This document shows positions 25,419 to 35,034 of a stretch of DNA of 64,000 bases, one piece after another. Every line of letters starts with the position of its first letter. Within the stretch, counting starts at the first letter, position 1. Source of the stretch: JACMLX01 sp040384325 (GTDB lineage: Bacteria > Gemmatimonadota > Gemmatimonadetes > Gemmatimonadales > Gemmatimonadaceae); contig JAZKJL010000001.1 of NCBI GenBank assembly GCA_040384325.1, forward strand, positions 1 through 64,000, read 5' to 3'. Below the pieces are notes generated by a model. The model did not search any database and was not told the DNA's origin. It worked only from the letters and a program-made list of their open reading frames with translations. Made by a program: the position numbers and the translations under genes.

Positions 25419-26161
25419 CTGCGCACGAGTGGTTCATCGAGCATCGCACGGAGTACGCGGCCCGCGTGCTCGACGCCGAGGACTCGGCCGCCTTCGCGGC
25501 GCACATGGTGCACTGTGATGCCTGCCGCAGCGCCGTGGCGCGGATCGAGGCAGAGCTGGAATGGCTGCCGATGGGCGCCACGCCGGTCACACCGCGCGCG
25601 GAATTCGAGGGGCGGGTGCTGGCGCACGCCATAGGCCGGTCGGCGTCGCCGTGGCGCCGATGGGCGCTCCCGATCGGCATGGCTGCATCGCTCCTGTCGG
25701 GCCTCGCGGGATGGAAGATCGGGCAGGCGAAGGTCGTCGTCTCGCCGCTTTCGGTGGCAGCCGTGGCGACGGATACCACTGGTCTGGCGCAGTTGGCCGC
25801 ATTGCGCGACACGCTCTCGATCATGCGCACCGCCGCGCGAGTGATGCAGGCGACCATCACGATGCAGGGCAAGGAAGGCGGCATGGTGATCTTCGCCGAC
25901 CCGGTCACGCATCGCTGGAACGTCGTTGTGCACGGATTGCCGAAGGCGCCGGTGGACGGTCGGTACCAGTTCTGGTTCATCCGGTCCGATGGAATGGTGC
26001 GTGGCGCCGAGGTACAGGTCGATCCGACGCGGCCGATGATTTTCACCACCGGCATGCCGCCGGGCGATGGCGAGATCCTTGGCGCCGCACTCACCATCGA
26101 ACCGATGGAAGGTCGGAGTGCATCGCCGCAGGGGCGGGAGCTGGCGCACGTGATGCTGTAG
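25415..26161 (+). CDS. Anti-sigma factor, RskA-like, membrane spanning
   Basis: A 248-residue protein coupled to the sigma gene. The N-terminal cytoplasmic part has a zinc-binding anti-sigma motif, HMVHCDAC (H-x3-C-x2-C, about residues 31-38), followed by one membrane helix (WALPIGMAASLLSGLAGWKIG, about 85-105) and an extracytoplasmic RskA-type domain with GKEGGMVIFADP, YQFWFIRSDG and GEILGAALTIEP. In RskA family proteins this domain senses an outside signal and release follows regulated proteolysis. The propeller lipoprotein in the same unit could be a sensor partner, which is inference. Confidence 0.9.
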   Translation: MTAHEWFIEHRTEYAARVLDAEDSAAFAAHMVHCDACRSAVARIEAELEWLPMGATPVTPRAEFEGRVLAHAIGRSASPWRRWALPIGMAASLLSGLAGWKIGQAKVVVSPLSVAAVATDTTGLAQLAALRDTLSIMRTAARVMQATITMQGKEGGMVIFADPVTHRWNVVVHGLPKAPVDGRYQFWFIRSDGMVRGAEVQVDPTRPMIFTTGMPPGDGEILGAALTIEPMEGRSASPQGRELAHVML

Positions 26162-26182
26162 CGCAGCCCCGGGACTCGCGGG

Positions 26183-27310
26183 TCAGGCCAGCGCGCCCTC
26201 TGCGAACTCGGGCGACATGAGCCCCGGCAGTGAACTCCCGTGCGCGTCATGCACCGCCCGTGACTCGTTCACCAATTCCAGCGCCGACTTGGTGCACGGC
26301 GCGAGTGCGCGGTCGGACGTGCCCAGCGGCGTCACGCGCTGGCCCCACTTCACCACCAGCGAGCAGTACGTCAGCCCGCCGCCGAACGCCGGCATCAGGA
26401 TGTGCGCTCCTGGCGTGACCCGGCCGTCCTCCAGTGCTTCCACCAGCGCCACCGGGACGGTCGCCGCGCTCATGTTGCCGTACTTGTGCACGGTGACCAT
26501 CACGCGCTCCATCGGGATGCCGCTGTATTTCGCCACCGACTCGATGATGCGCAGGTTCGCCTGGTGTGGCACCACCAGGTCGATCTGGTCCGGCGTCAGG
26601 TTGCACGACGCCATCACCGTCCGCGACGCCTCCGCCATCGCCTGCACCGCGCGCTTGAAGATCACCTGCCCGTCGAAATCCCAGATCGTGTCGCCGAAAC
26701 GCACGTCCTTGTTGGCGTAACAGAGCCCCAGCCCGCGCACACGCAGCGTCTCGCGCGCCTCGGCGTCGCATCCCAGCACGCTGCCGATCATCCCTTCCTC
26801 GACGTCACTCGCCTCCAGCACCACCGCCGCGGCCCCGTCGCCGAAGAGCACCGCCACGTTGCGGTTGCTCCAGTCCATGAACCGACTGATCAGCTCCACG
26901 CCGATCACCACCGCGTTCTTCACCATCCCGCTGCGGATCATCGCGGTCGCCGTCGCGAGGCCATAGCAGAAGCTGGTGCAGGCGGTGTTGACGTCCATCG
27001 CCGCGGCGCGCGTCGCGCCAAGGGCGATCTGGACGCCGGAGGCACTGTTCGGCACCCCTTCATCGTTGCTGCAGCTGCCGTAGATGATCAGCTCCACGTC
27101 CGCGCCATCGAGGCCCGCGCACGCCAGGGCCTGGGAGGCCGCCACCACCGACATCTCGATCGCGCTCACGTGCGAGACGCGCCGCTCCCGCATGCCAGTG
27201 CGTGAGGTGATCCACTCGTCCGACGTGTCGAGGAACGTCGAGAGGTCGTGATTGGTGAGGATGGCCGGGGGCATGCACTTCCCCCACCCGGTGATCGCGG
27301 CGTAGGTCAT
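26183..27310 (-). CDS. 3-oxoacyl-ACP synthase III family (FabH-like), C-terminally extended
   Basis: A 375-residue thiolase-fold condensing enzyme. The active-site triad is present: Cys111 (NTACTSFCYG), His249 (VVPHQANLRI) and Asn279 (HKYGNMSAATV). The usual FabH ends shortly after the strand corresponding to CSLVVKWG (residue 322), but here about 45 more residues follow, a non-canonical tail. FabH starts fatty acid synthesis from acetyl-CoA and malonyl-ACP; extended relatives can act in specialised lipid or polyketide routes. It is 91 bases downstream of a glycerol-3-phosphate acyltransferase-like gene and probably cotranscribed, so a lipid role is likely. Confidence 0.9.
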   Translation of the reverse strand: MTYAAITGWGKCMPPAILTNHDLSTFLDTSDEWITSRTGMRERRVSHVSAIEMSVVAASQALACAGLDGADVELIIYGSCSNDEGVPNSASGVQIALGATRAAAMDVNTACTSFCYGLATATAMIRSGMVKNAVVIGVELISRFMDWSNRNVAVLFGDGAAAVVLEASDVEEGMIGSVLGCDAEARETLRVRGLGLCYANKDVRFGDTIWDFDGQVIFKRAVQAMAEASRTVMASCNLTPDQIDLVVPHQANLRIIESVAKYSGIPMERVMVTVHKYGNMSAATVPVALVEALEDGRVTPGAHILMPAFGGGLTYCSLVVKWGQRVTPLGTSDRALAPCTKSALELVNESRAVHDAHGSSLPGLMSPEFAEGALA

Positions 27311-27401
27311 GGCAACTCGTGTCGTGTCGGGCCGCCGGAACCGCCGGCGTATCAGCAACAGTACCGACCGGGACAGCCGAGGGCGATGGGGGCACCACCC
27401 C

Positions 27402-28847
27402 TCACTGGATCGCCAGCAGCTCCACCGGCAGGGCGTCGCGCGCCCGGACCGCCGCCTCGTACGGGCCGAGCAGATGGGCGATGCTGTTGGCGTAGTAGCT
27501 CACCAGCTCACGTCCATGCGGGAGCACCAGGTAGTTGTCACCCTGCGGCAGCAGCACATGGCGCATCTCGAGCATCCGCAGCGCCACTGCCAGCATTCCA
27601 GTCACGTCGCGATCCGCACGCACCACGCGCGCATTGAGTTCCACCAGCTCGTCGCGCAGCTCCCCGATGCGCTGCAGCAGCTTCTCGCGCGGCAGCAGCT
27701 CGCCCCCGAGGCTCTGGATCGCCGCACACACCAGCGGCACCGGCGTCACCGGAATCAGCGCACCGATGTGCTCCATGATCCGCTCCGTGAGCGCGGCCAC
27801 TTCCGCCAGGCGCTCGGCCCGCGGCATGGTGAACAGCGTCGGCTGGTTCGCGTACCACGGCGCCAGCGGCTTCGGTGTGCCGATCATCACCGCCGCCCGG
27901 CCGTATCGCTTCCATCGGCGCGTCACGAGCCGCGCCAGGTTCCAGCCCACGAACGGCACCACCTCCATGAATTGCGTCACGCGTCCCGGTGGCCGTCCGC
28001 CCGTCGAGGCATCCAGCTCGCGCAGCAGCGAGCGGTCTTCCAGCACGCGATCGTAGTTGATGGCGACGGGAATGACGTGGATGCGACTGTGATAGCGCGG
28101 ATCGTGCCCGATGCCGAGCACGTAGTCGAGGAGGCCGATCTTCGGCGGGCGCAGCTTCCCATCTCGCGTCAGGCCACCTTCGAGGAAGATGCCCTGCGTC
28201 ACGCCTTCGCGCGTGATCAGCTGCACGTACCGCTCGAGCACCGTGTGATAGAGTTTCTCGCGGTGCCGGCGCCGCACGAAGTAGCCACCGAACGCCTTGA
28301 AGATCTGCTCCAGCGGGAACGCGCGCGCCCACTCGCCGACCGCGTACGAGATGGCCACCTGACCCGAGAGTGCGTATCCGACCAGCACGTAGTCGGCGTT
28401 GGAGCGATGGTTCATCAGGTACACCGCCACCGCGTCCTTCGGCAGGCGTCGTACCGCTGCACGATCCTCGTACTCCACCGTGACCTTGTAGAACAGGCCG
28501 AGGAGCAGGCGAGAGAGGCGGAAGCCGACCTCGTAGTATGCGATGATGTTGAAGAAGGGGACGATCTCCCGCACGTACGCGTCCACCATGCCCCACGCCA
28601 CCTCGCGCGTGGTCCCGGTGGTGGCGACATGCTCCTCCACCGCCGCTGCGATCACCGGGTCGGCCAGCAGCAGGCCACGCACGTGGGCGCGTCCGAGCAG
28701 CTTGAAGCGATCCAGCCGTCCGCGGTACTTCATGCGTGCCCGCGCCGCCATGCGGTTCGTGTAGCGCGTGATCGGGCGCTGGAAGACACGCGCCACGACC
28801 AGCAGGGCGATCAGGACCGCGAGCAGGACACTGAGGACGCGTGGCAT
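27402..28847 (-). CDS. PlsB-like glycerol-3-phosphate acyltransferase
   Basis: A 481-residue membrane acyltransferase. One N-terminal membrane helix (about residues 5-20) is followed by the acyltransferase motifs: NHRSNAD (His147, Asp152; the HX4D catalytic pair) and FLEGGLTRDGKLRPPKIG, the PlsB-type motif III ('EGG.SR.GKLL.PK.G'). It is shorter than E. coli PlsB (about 800 residues) but within the range of related bacterial proteins. It would acylate glycerol-3-phosphate at the inner face of the membrane as the first step of phospholipid synthesis. Acyl-CoA versus acyl-ACP use is not resolved. Confidence 0.87.
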   Translation of the reverse strand: MPRVLSVLLAVLIALLVVARVFQRPITRYTNRMAARARMKYRGRLDRFKLLGRAHVRGLLLADPVIAAAVEEHVATTGTTREVAWGMVDAYVREIVPFFNIIAYYEVGFRLSRLLLGLFYKVTVEYEDRAAVRRLPKDAVAVYLMNHRSNADYVLVGYALSGQVAISYAVGEWARAFPLEQIFKAFGGYFVRRRHREKLYHTVLERYVQLITREGVTQGIFLEGGLTRDGKLRPPKIGLLDYVLGIGHDPRYHSRIHVIPVAINYDRVLEDRSLLRELDASTGGRPPGRVTQFMEVVPFVGWNLARLVTRRWKRYGRAAVMIGTPKPLAPWYANQPTLFTMPRAERLAEVAALTERIMEHIGALIPVTPVPLVCAAIQSLGGELLPREKLLQRIGELRDELVELNARVVRADRDVTGMLAVALRMLEMRHVLLPQGDNYLVLPHGRELVSYYANSIAHLLGPYEAAVRARDALPVELLAIQ

Positions 28848-28971
28848 CGTGCCCGAACATCAGGAGCGTGACCGCAATCGGCAAGCGTGAGACGGTGTCG
28901 TCGTCACCTGCTGCTTGAACGACAGCCTCGGCCATGGTTGCTTTCCCGTTCCCCGACACCGGAATTCCTGC

Positions 28972-30135
28972 GTGAAGCGTCGCATCGTCACGACCCTCGT
29001 CGCCTTGCTCGCCGTCGCGCTGCTGGCGGCGTTCCTGGTGCTCCCCGGGATGGTCGATCGCCGGATGAACACCGTCGCCGACGCACCACACGTCACCGTC
29101 AGCGACTCGGCACGTGCGCTGCACGCCACGCTCACCATCGCCGACCTGCACGCCGACCAGCTGCTCTGGTCACGCGATCTCCTGGCTCGGAGCACGCACG
29201 GACACGTCGACCTGCCTCGGCTCGATGAGGGCAACGTCGCGCTGCAGGTCTTCAGCGTCGTGACCAAGACGCCGCGTGACATGAACTACGATGCCAACAC
29301 CGGCGACACCGACAACATCACGCTCCTCGCCGCCGTCCAGCGCTGGCCGCTGGCCGCACTCACCAGCCTGCGCGCGCGGGCGATCCATCAGGCCGACCGG
29401 CTGCAGGATGCCGTCGCGCGCTCCAACGGCACGCTGCGCCTGATCACCGACACCGCATCACTCTCCGCCTTCGTCGAGGCGCGCGCCGCCAACCCGAAGG
29501 TGCATGGCGCCCTGCTGGCCATCGAGGGGCTGCACGCGCTGGACGGTGCCGCAGCCAGCGTCGACACGCTGTACGCACACGGCTTCCGCATGATGGGACT
29601 GACGCACTTCTTCGACAACGAGGTGGCAGCGTCGGCGCATGGCGTGACCCATGGCGGCCTCACGCCGCTTGGGCAGCAGGTGGTGCGGCGCATGGAAGCG
29701 CTGCACATCCTCGTCGACCTGGCGCATGCCTCGCCGCAGGTGGTGAGCGAGGTGCTGGCGATGGCAACACGACCGGTGGTGGTCTCGCACACCGGCGTCG
29801 CCGCCACCTGTCCGGGGCCGCGCAACCTCACCGACGCGCAGCTGCGTGCCATCGCGGCCAACGGCGGCGTGGTGGGCATCGGGTATTGGGACGCCGCGGT
29901 CTGCGCGCTCGGCGCCGCCTCGATCGCGAAGGCCATCCGCCATGCCGTGGATGTCGCGGGCATCGACCACGTCGGCCTCGGCTCCGACTTCGATGGCGCC
30001 ACGGCCACGCCGTTCGCGACCGACGGGCTGGCCGAGATCACGCAGGCGCTGCTGGATGTCGGATTCACGCCGGCGGACGTGGGGCAGGTGATGGGCGGCA
30101 ACGTGATGCGGTTGCTCGCGAAGGGATTACCGTGA
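28972..30135 (+). CDS. Membrane-anchored dipeptidase, M19 family
   Basis: Renal-dipeptidase type zinc peptidase, 387 residues. An N-terminal helix (VTTLVALLAVALLAAFLVL) anchors or exports it. Metal ligands of family M19 are in place: DLHAD (His and Asp), AIEGLHAL (bridging Glu), DLAHAS and VVVSHTGV (two His), and GLGSDFDG (Asp). It hydrolyses dipeptides, including those with a D-residue, in the periplasm. The GTG at 28972 gives the best signal-anchor start; a TTG at 28915 is possible. It stands upstream of an unrelated membrane protein. Confidence 0.9.
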   Translation: MKRRIVTTLVALLAVALLAAFLVLPGMVDRRMNTVADAPHVTVSDSARALHATLTIADLHADQLLWSRDLLARSTHGHVDLPRLDEGNVALQVFSVVTKTPRDMNYDANTGDTDNITLLAAVQRWPLAALTSLRARAIHQADRLQDAVARSNGTLRLITDTASLSAFVEARAANPKVHGALLAIEGLHALDGAAASVDTLYAHGFRMMGLTHFFDNEVAASAHGVTHGGLTPLGQQVVRRMEALHILVDLAHASPQVVSEVLAMATRPVVVSHTGVAATCPGPRNLTDAQLRAIAANGGVVGIGYWDAAVCALGAASIAKAIRHAVDVAGIDHVGLGSDFDGATATPFATDGLAEITQALLDVGFTPADVGQVMGGNVMRLLAKGLP

Positions 30136-30226
30136 TCGGCACGAGAGGTGCGGCAGCGGAATCGCTTCGGAATTTCAGTAGGATGGGCGTAGCTGTGGGC
30201 TTCCCGCCGACTTGGAGCCATTCTCA

Positions 30227-32449
30227 ATGATCGTGTTGTTCGCCGTCACGATGTTCGTCGCCGGCTCGATGCTTTTCCTCGTGCAGCCCATGTTCGCGAG
30301 GATGGTGCTGCCCCTCTTCGGTGGGTCGCCGGCGGTCTGGAATACGGCGATGCTGTTCTATCAGGTGGCGCTGCTGGCCGGTTACCTCTACGCCCACGGT
30401 TCCCGCCGCTGGCTCACCGCACGGCAGCAGGTGGTGGTACACCTCGTCGTGCTGGCCCTGCCGCTGCTCGTGCTCCCGATCGGCATTGCACCGTCGTGGA
30501 TTCCCGATGGCGGCGAGAATCCGGTACCAGCGCTCCTTGGACTGCTGCTGGTCGGTGCCGGACTGCCGTTCTTCGTCGTGTCCTCGACCAGCCCGTTGCT
30601 GCAGTCGTGGTTCTCGCGCGGCGATCATCCGTCGGCCTCGCGACCCTACGCACTGTACGCTGCCAGCAACGCTGGCAGCATGCTGGCACTGCTCGGATAT
30701 CCATTCCTGATCGAGCCGCGCCTCGCGCTGGCGCAACAGACTCGCCTCTGGTCGCTCGGCTATGGAGCGCTGGCGCTCCTGATTGCGGGTTGTGCACTGC
30801 AGCTCTGGCGCGTCGCCGGCCGTACGCGTGCCACGCCACTCGGCGAGCTCCCGACCGAATCGCCGGTGCACGCGGCGCTCACCTGGCCGCGCCGCCTGCG
30901 GTGGGTGACGCTGGCATTCGTGCCATCCAGCCTGATGCTCAGCGTGACGATGTACATGTCCACCAACATCGCGCCGCTGCCGCTGCTGTGGGTGATCCCG
31001 CTCGCCATCTACCTGCTGACGTTCACGATCGCCTTCGCGTCGCGCCGCATCGTCTCCCTGCCGATCCTGCGGCGGCTGCTTCCGTTCGTGCTCCTGCCGC
31101 TCCTGATCGCGATCCTCTCCGACGCCTCGCAGCCGATCAAGCCATTGATCGCACTGCACCTCGTCGCCTTCGGGATCGTCGCGCTCCTCTGTCACGGTGC
31201 CCTGGCCGATGACGTACCTCCTGCCAGCCAGGCCACCGAGTTCTACATCTGGCTGTCGGTGGGCGGGGCGCTGGGAGGCGTCTTCAACGCCCTCCTCGCG
31301 CCGCACCTTTTCTCGTCGGTGCTGGAGTATCCGTTGGTGCTGGCACTGGCCGCAGCCGTGATCGTCCCGCGACGCGATGGTGCGCCCGCGGTCGCATTCG
31401 TCGGTCGTGCGGCGCCGACTCGCGCGCAGGCACTGGACCTGGCGTTGCCCATCGCACTCGGTGCGGTCGTGCTGCTGCTCGACCTTCTCGTGCGGCAGGT
31501 TGGCATCACGTCCGAGGCCCTCGCGCGGCTCCTCACCTTCGGCGTGGCGACCATGCTCTGCTTCGGTTTCGCCGAGCGTCCCCTGCGCTTCGGCCTTGGC
31601 ATCGCGGCGATCACGGTGGTCAGCCATGGCGTGTCGCGGAGCGCCAACCTGCTCTACGCGGAGCGGAGCTTCTTCGGTGTCAGTCGCGTCCAGCGCACGC
31701 TCGACGGCCGCTACAACCAGTTGGTGCACGGCAACATCAGTCACGGCTCGCAGAGCCTCGACTCGGCGCGCCGCCACGAGCCGCTGACGTACTACACGGC
31801 CAGCGGTCCGGCTGGGAAGCTGATTCGCGATCGCCAGGCCACGCAGACGGTGCGGCAGGTCGTGGTCGTCGGCCTCGGTGCGGGGTCGCTGGCGTGTTAC
31901 CGACGCCCCGGCGAGACGTGGACCTTCTACGAGATCGACCCGGTGGTGCTGCGCATCGCGCGTGATCCCCGGTTCTTCACCTTCATGCAGGCGTGTGCGC
32001 CGGATGCGCGCGTGGTGCTGGGTGATGCGCGGCTGTCGCTGGCCAGCGCCGACGACGGCAGCTTCGACGTGCTGGTGCTCGACGCCTACAGCGGCGACGC
32101 GGTGCCGGTGCACCTGATCACCCGTGAGGCCCTCGCGCTCTACCGGCGCAAGCTGGCGCCCGGCGGCGTGATCGTGATGCACGTGTCCAACCTCTATTTC
32201 GACCTCGCCCCGATCGTCGCCGACCTGGTGACGGATGCGGGCATGGTCAGCCATCTCAACGACGACGCCAGCGTGTCGCTGGAGCAGCAGCGGGCGGGCA
32301 AGCTGGAGTCGGAGTGGATCGTGATCGCGGAGCCGCAGGTGGACTTGCGCTCGTTGCTGGCCGACCCGTCGTGGCGCCGGCAGGTGGCGGGCAGCCAGCG
32401 TCGCGTCTGGACCGACGATTTCTCCAGTACGTTGAGCGCGCTGCGGTAG
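30227..32449 (+). CDS. Fused membrane / spermidine synthase-like protein
   Basis: A 740-residue two-part protein. Residues 1-490 hold about twelve or more membrane segments (MFVAGSMLFLVQPMFARMVL at the start), as in the fused MFS/spermidine synthase family. The C-terminal 250 residues are an aminopropyltransferase-like Rossmann domain with VVGLGAGSLACY, YEIDPVVLRIA, VVLGDARLSL and VLDAYSGDAVPVHL. Known single-domain spermidine synthases transfer aminopropyl groups from decarboxylated SAM; whether this fusion does so is not established. GGAG at 30214-30217 fits the ATG at 30227. It converges on the aminotransferase gene three bases downstream. Confidence 0.85.
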   Translation: MIVLFAVTMFVAGSMLFLVQPMFARMVLPLFGGSPAVWNTAMLFYQVALLAGYLYAHGSRRWLTARQQVVVHLVVLALPLLVLPIGIAPSWIPDGGENPVPALLGLLLVGAGLPFFVVSSTSPLLQSWFSRGDHPSASRPYALYAASNAGSMLALLGYPFLIEPRLALAQQTRLWSLGYGALALLIAGCALQLWRVAGRTRATPLGELPTESPVHAALTWPRRLRWVTLAFVPSSLMLSVTMYMSTNIAPLPLLWVIPLAIYLLTFTIAFASRRIVSLPILRRLLPFVLLPLLIAILSDASQPIKPLIALHLVAFGIVALLCHGALADDVPPASQATEFYIWLSVGGALGGVFNALLAPHLFSSVLEYPLVLALAAAVIVPRRDGAPAVAFVGRAAPTRAQALDLALPIALGAVVLLLDLLVRQVGITSEALARLLTFGVATMLCFGFAERPLRFGLGIAAITVVSHGVSRSANLLYAERSFFGVSRVQRTLDGRYNQLVHGNISHGSQSLDSARRHEPLTYYTASGPAGKLIRDRQATQTVRQVVVVGLGAGSLACYRRPGETWTFYEIDPVVLRIARDPRFFTFMQACAPDARVVLGDARLSLASADDGSFDVLVLDAYSGDAVPVHLITREALALYRRKLAPGGVIVMHVSNLYFDLAPIVADLVTDAGMVSHLNDDASVSLEQQRAGKLESEWIVIAEPQVDLRSLLADPSWRRQVAGSQRRVWTDDFSSTLSALR

Positions 32450-32452
32450 GCG

Positions 32453-33748
32453 CTACGCGATCCCCTGCTTCATCGCCATCAACACCTTCTCGGCGAACAC
32501 GTCCACTTCCTGCGGCGTGGTATAGACGTTCGGGGTGACCCGGATGCCCATGAACTCCTTCTCGTGCACGATCGGCGTGGTGACGATGTGGTGCTTCGCG
32601 TAGAGCCACCCGCCCAGCTTCACCGGATCGAGTCCGTCCACGTTGAAGAAACCGATGCCACCGCCCATCGGCGAGTCGAGCGGGGTGAGCACCTTCACGC
32701 GCCCGTTCCCCTCCGCCAGCAACCGCTTCGCCCAGCGATCGCGCAGCCAGCGCATGCGCGCGATCTTGCGGTCGGCGCCGATGCCGCGATGGAACACGAT
32801 CGCGGCCGCAATCGCGTTGAAGTTCGCCTGCGGGTGGGTGCCGATCTCCTCGAACTTCCGGATGTCGTTCTCCTGCCCGGGATTACCCGCCATCAGCGGC
32901 CACAGCGCGCGCTGCTTTTCCTTGCGCACGTAGAGAAAGCCGGTGCCGATCGGCGCGTACAGCCACTTGTGCAGGCTGGTGCCGTAGTAGTCCACGCCGA
33001 GTTGATCGCGCGTGAACGGGAAGTGGGCGAACGCGTGCGCGCCATCCACGAACACCTCGATCCCCTTGGCCCGCGCCATGTCGACGATCTCGCGCACCGG
33101 CAGGATCTGGCCGGTGAGGTTGGTGATGTGCGTGATCTCGATCACCTTCGTGCGCGGCGTGATCGCGGCCGCGAACGCCGCCACCACATCGGCCGGCTTC
33201 TGCACCGGCACGGCGAACTGCACCTTCTTCAGCACGATGCCATTGCGCTTCACGCGCTGCTCCCACGCGTTCAGCATCCGGCCGTAATTCTGCGTGCTGA
33301 CGATCACTTCGTCGCCGCGCTGCAGGTCGAGGCCGAAGATCAGCGTCTCCAGCGCCTCCGACGCGTTGCGGGTGATCGCCATCTCTTCCGGGTCGCACCC
33401 GAATTCCGCCGCCAGTTCGCGTCGCACGCTCTCCATGCGCGGCTGGAGGTGCCGCCACATGTGCTCCACCGGCAGTTCATTCGTGTAGTGGATGTCGCGG
33501 ACCAGCTGGTCGATCACGATCGACGGCGCCGGGCTGACACCGCCGTTGTTCAGGTTCACCCAGGTGCGATCGACCTCGAAGGCGCGCTGGATCTCGAACC
33601 AGAAGGTCTCGTCGTCGGCCAGCGCCGCGGCGCTGCGTCCATCGGCCACCTGCCGGGCCCGCGCCAGCTGCGCGAAGGCCCGCCCATTGAAGGTCGGTGC
33701 GACGGCCAGGCTGGTCGCGGCGGCGAGGAAGTCACGGCGAGAGGTCAT
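32453..33748 (-). CDS. Class V aminotransferase / cysteine desulfurase-like, Tat exported
   Basis: A 431-residue PLP enzyme of aminotransferase class V, isopenicillin N epimerase-like. A Tat signal starts it (SRRDFLAAATSLAVAP), so it is probably exported folded. The fold shows WVNLNNGGVSPAP, TRNASEALETLIFGLDL, DGAHAFAHFPF and the PLP lysine in TSLHKWLYAPIG. The C-terminal GIRVTPNVYTTPQEVD is typical. Substrate is unknown. ATG at 33746-33748 is followed directly by the twin-arginine motif. Divergent from a polytopic protein gene 163 bases away. Confidence 0.88.
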   Translation of the reverse strand: MTSRRDFLAAATSLAVAPTFNGRAFAQLARARQVADGRSAAALADDETFWFEIQRAFEVDRTWVNLNNGGVSPAPSIVIDQLVRDIHYTNELPVEHMWRHLQPRMESVRRELAAEFGCDPEEMAITRNASEALETLIFGLDLQRGDEVIVSTQNYGRMLNAWEQRVKRNGIVLKKVQFAVPVQKPADVVAAFAAAITPRTKVIEITHITNLTGQILPVREIVDMARAKGIEVFVDGAHAFAHFPFTRDQLGVDYYGTSLHKWLYAPIGTGFLYVRKEKQRALWPLMAGNPGQENDIRKFEEIGTHPQANFNAIAAAIVFHRGIGADRKIARMRWLRDRWAKRLLAEGNGRVKVLTPLDSPMGGGIGFFNVDGLDPVKLGGWLYAKHHIVTTPIVHEKEFMGIRVTPNVYTTPQEVDVFAEKVLMAMKQGIA

Positions 33749-33911
33749 GGCGTCGGTCGGATTCGGGGGGACGTCGGCAAAGTGACGGAGCGGTCGCGCC
33801 AGCTGTCCCCATCGAGGCCGGGACGCATGCACGCTACGCGTCGGCCGACCGTTACGCCACCGGCGCCTGTCGCCGGGACCAGTGCCAGAACCGCGCCCCT
33901 AGATTCCGCAC

Positions 33912-34952
33912 ATGACTCACTTCGACCGCCTCCCGCGCTGGGGCGCGCAGCTGCTCCTCGCCGTCGTGTTCGGGGTGATACTCTACGGCATCCTCGCCCC
34001 ACCGGCGGTCAAGCCGCCCAAGCCGCCGCCGCACCTCACGCAGACCGATGGCGAGCTGTATCTGGCGATCATGGGCCGCATGGCGCGCGGAGAGGACTAC
34101 TACGCTGCAGCCGCCGTCGAGCAGCGGACGCGCGGCTACCCGATGTTCCCCTGGTTCACGGTGCGGCCGCCGGCTCTCGCCGAGCTCACCACGGGCCTTG
34201 GCGGTGAACGGGGGGCCGGTATCCTGCTCAAGCTGATCGCCGTCGCCGCCACGATCGCCATCGTGCTCCGCCTGCGCTCCTGGCGCGACTCGCTCGTCTT
34301 CGTCGGTGCCGGCGCCACCGTCACCGCACTCGCCGTGTCGTTCCCGGCCAACGTCACGCTCTTCCACGAATCCTGGGCCGCGCTGCTGATCCTGCTCTCG
34401 CTGGCGCTCTGGTCGGAGGAGCATGTCGCCGCGAGTGTGCTCACCGGCGTTGCCGCCGTTGCGATCCGCGAACTCACGCTCCCGTATCTGCTGGTGATGC
34501 TGGTGATGGCGATCGTACGGCGCCGGCGCACCGAGACACTGGCGTGGAGTGCGGCAGTGCTCATGATCGTCGCCACGCTGGCACGGCATGCCCGTGCGGT
34601 GGAGCAGGTGAGACTGGCCACCGACCAGCATTCCCCGGGCTGGGCCAGCGCCGGCGGTTGGCCGTTCATCCTGCGCATGATGAAGGAAACGACGGTCATG
34701 GGATTGCTGCCCGCCTGGTGCATCGCGCTGCTCATCCCGGTCGCCCTGCTCGGCTGGGCCTCGTGGCGCCATCCGATCGCGCTCCGCGCCACCGCGTACC
34801 TGTGCGGCATGATCGGCGCGTTCATGCTCGTCGGTCGGCCGAACAACGTGTACTGGGGCATCATCATCGCGCCCCTGCTGCCCATCGGGCTGCTCTTCGC
34901 ACCGCAGGCACTCCAGGTGCTGATCCGTCGCGCCGCAGGGCCGGGCACGTGA
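33912..34952 (+). CDS. Polytopic membrane protein of unknown function
   Basis: A 346-residue protein with about eight hydrophobic segments. I do not recognise the family. After the first helix there is an acidic extracytoplasmic loop (TQTDGELYLAIMGRMARGED) followed by GYPMFPWFTVRPPALAEL, a layout reminiscent of GT-C glycosyltransferases and their catalytic loop, but no diagnostic motif confirms it. The next gene, in the same orientation, encodes a GT87-like protein, so a shared role in glycan transfer is plausible. Confidence 0.65.
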   Translation: MTHFDRLPRWGAQLLLAVVFGVILYGILAPPAVKPPKPPPHLTQTDGELYLAIMGRMARGEDYYAAAAVEQRTRGYPMFPWFTVRPPALAELTTGLGGERGAGILLKLIAVAATIAIVLRLRSWRDSLVFVGAGATVTALAVSFPANVTLFHESWAALLILLSLALWSEEHVAASVLTGVAAVAIRELTLPYLLVMLVMAIVRRRRTETLAWSAAVLMIVATLARHARAVEQVRLATDQHSPGWASAGGWPFILRMMKETTVMGLLPAWCIALLIPVALLGWASWRHPIALRATAYLCGMIGAFMLVGRPNNVYWGIIIAPLLPIGLLFAPQALQVLIRRAAGPGT

Positions 34953-35034
34953 CGCCAAATGCGGATTCGCGCGGCGACCTGCGTCATGGTGTCTGCGCGC
35001 CGTCGATCGCAAGCGTCGGCGTCACACGCGGCAG

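Noticed and set aside
30224..32254. 676-codon open frame on the minus strand
   Set aside because: Antisense to the spermidine-synthase-like gene with its SAM-type motifs.
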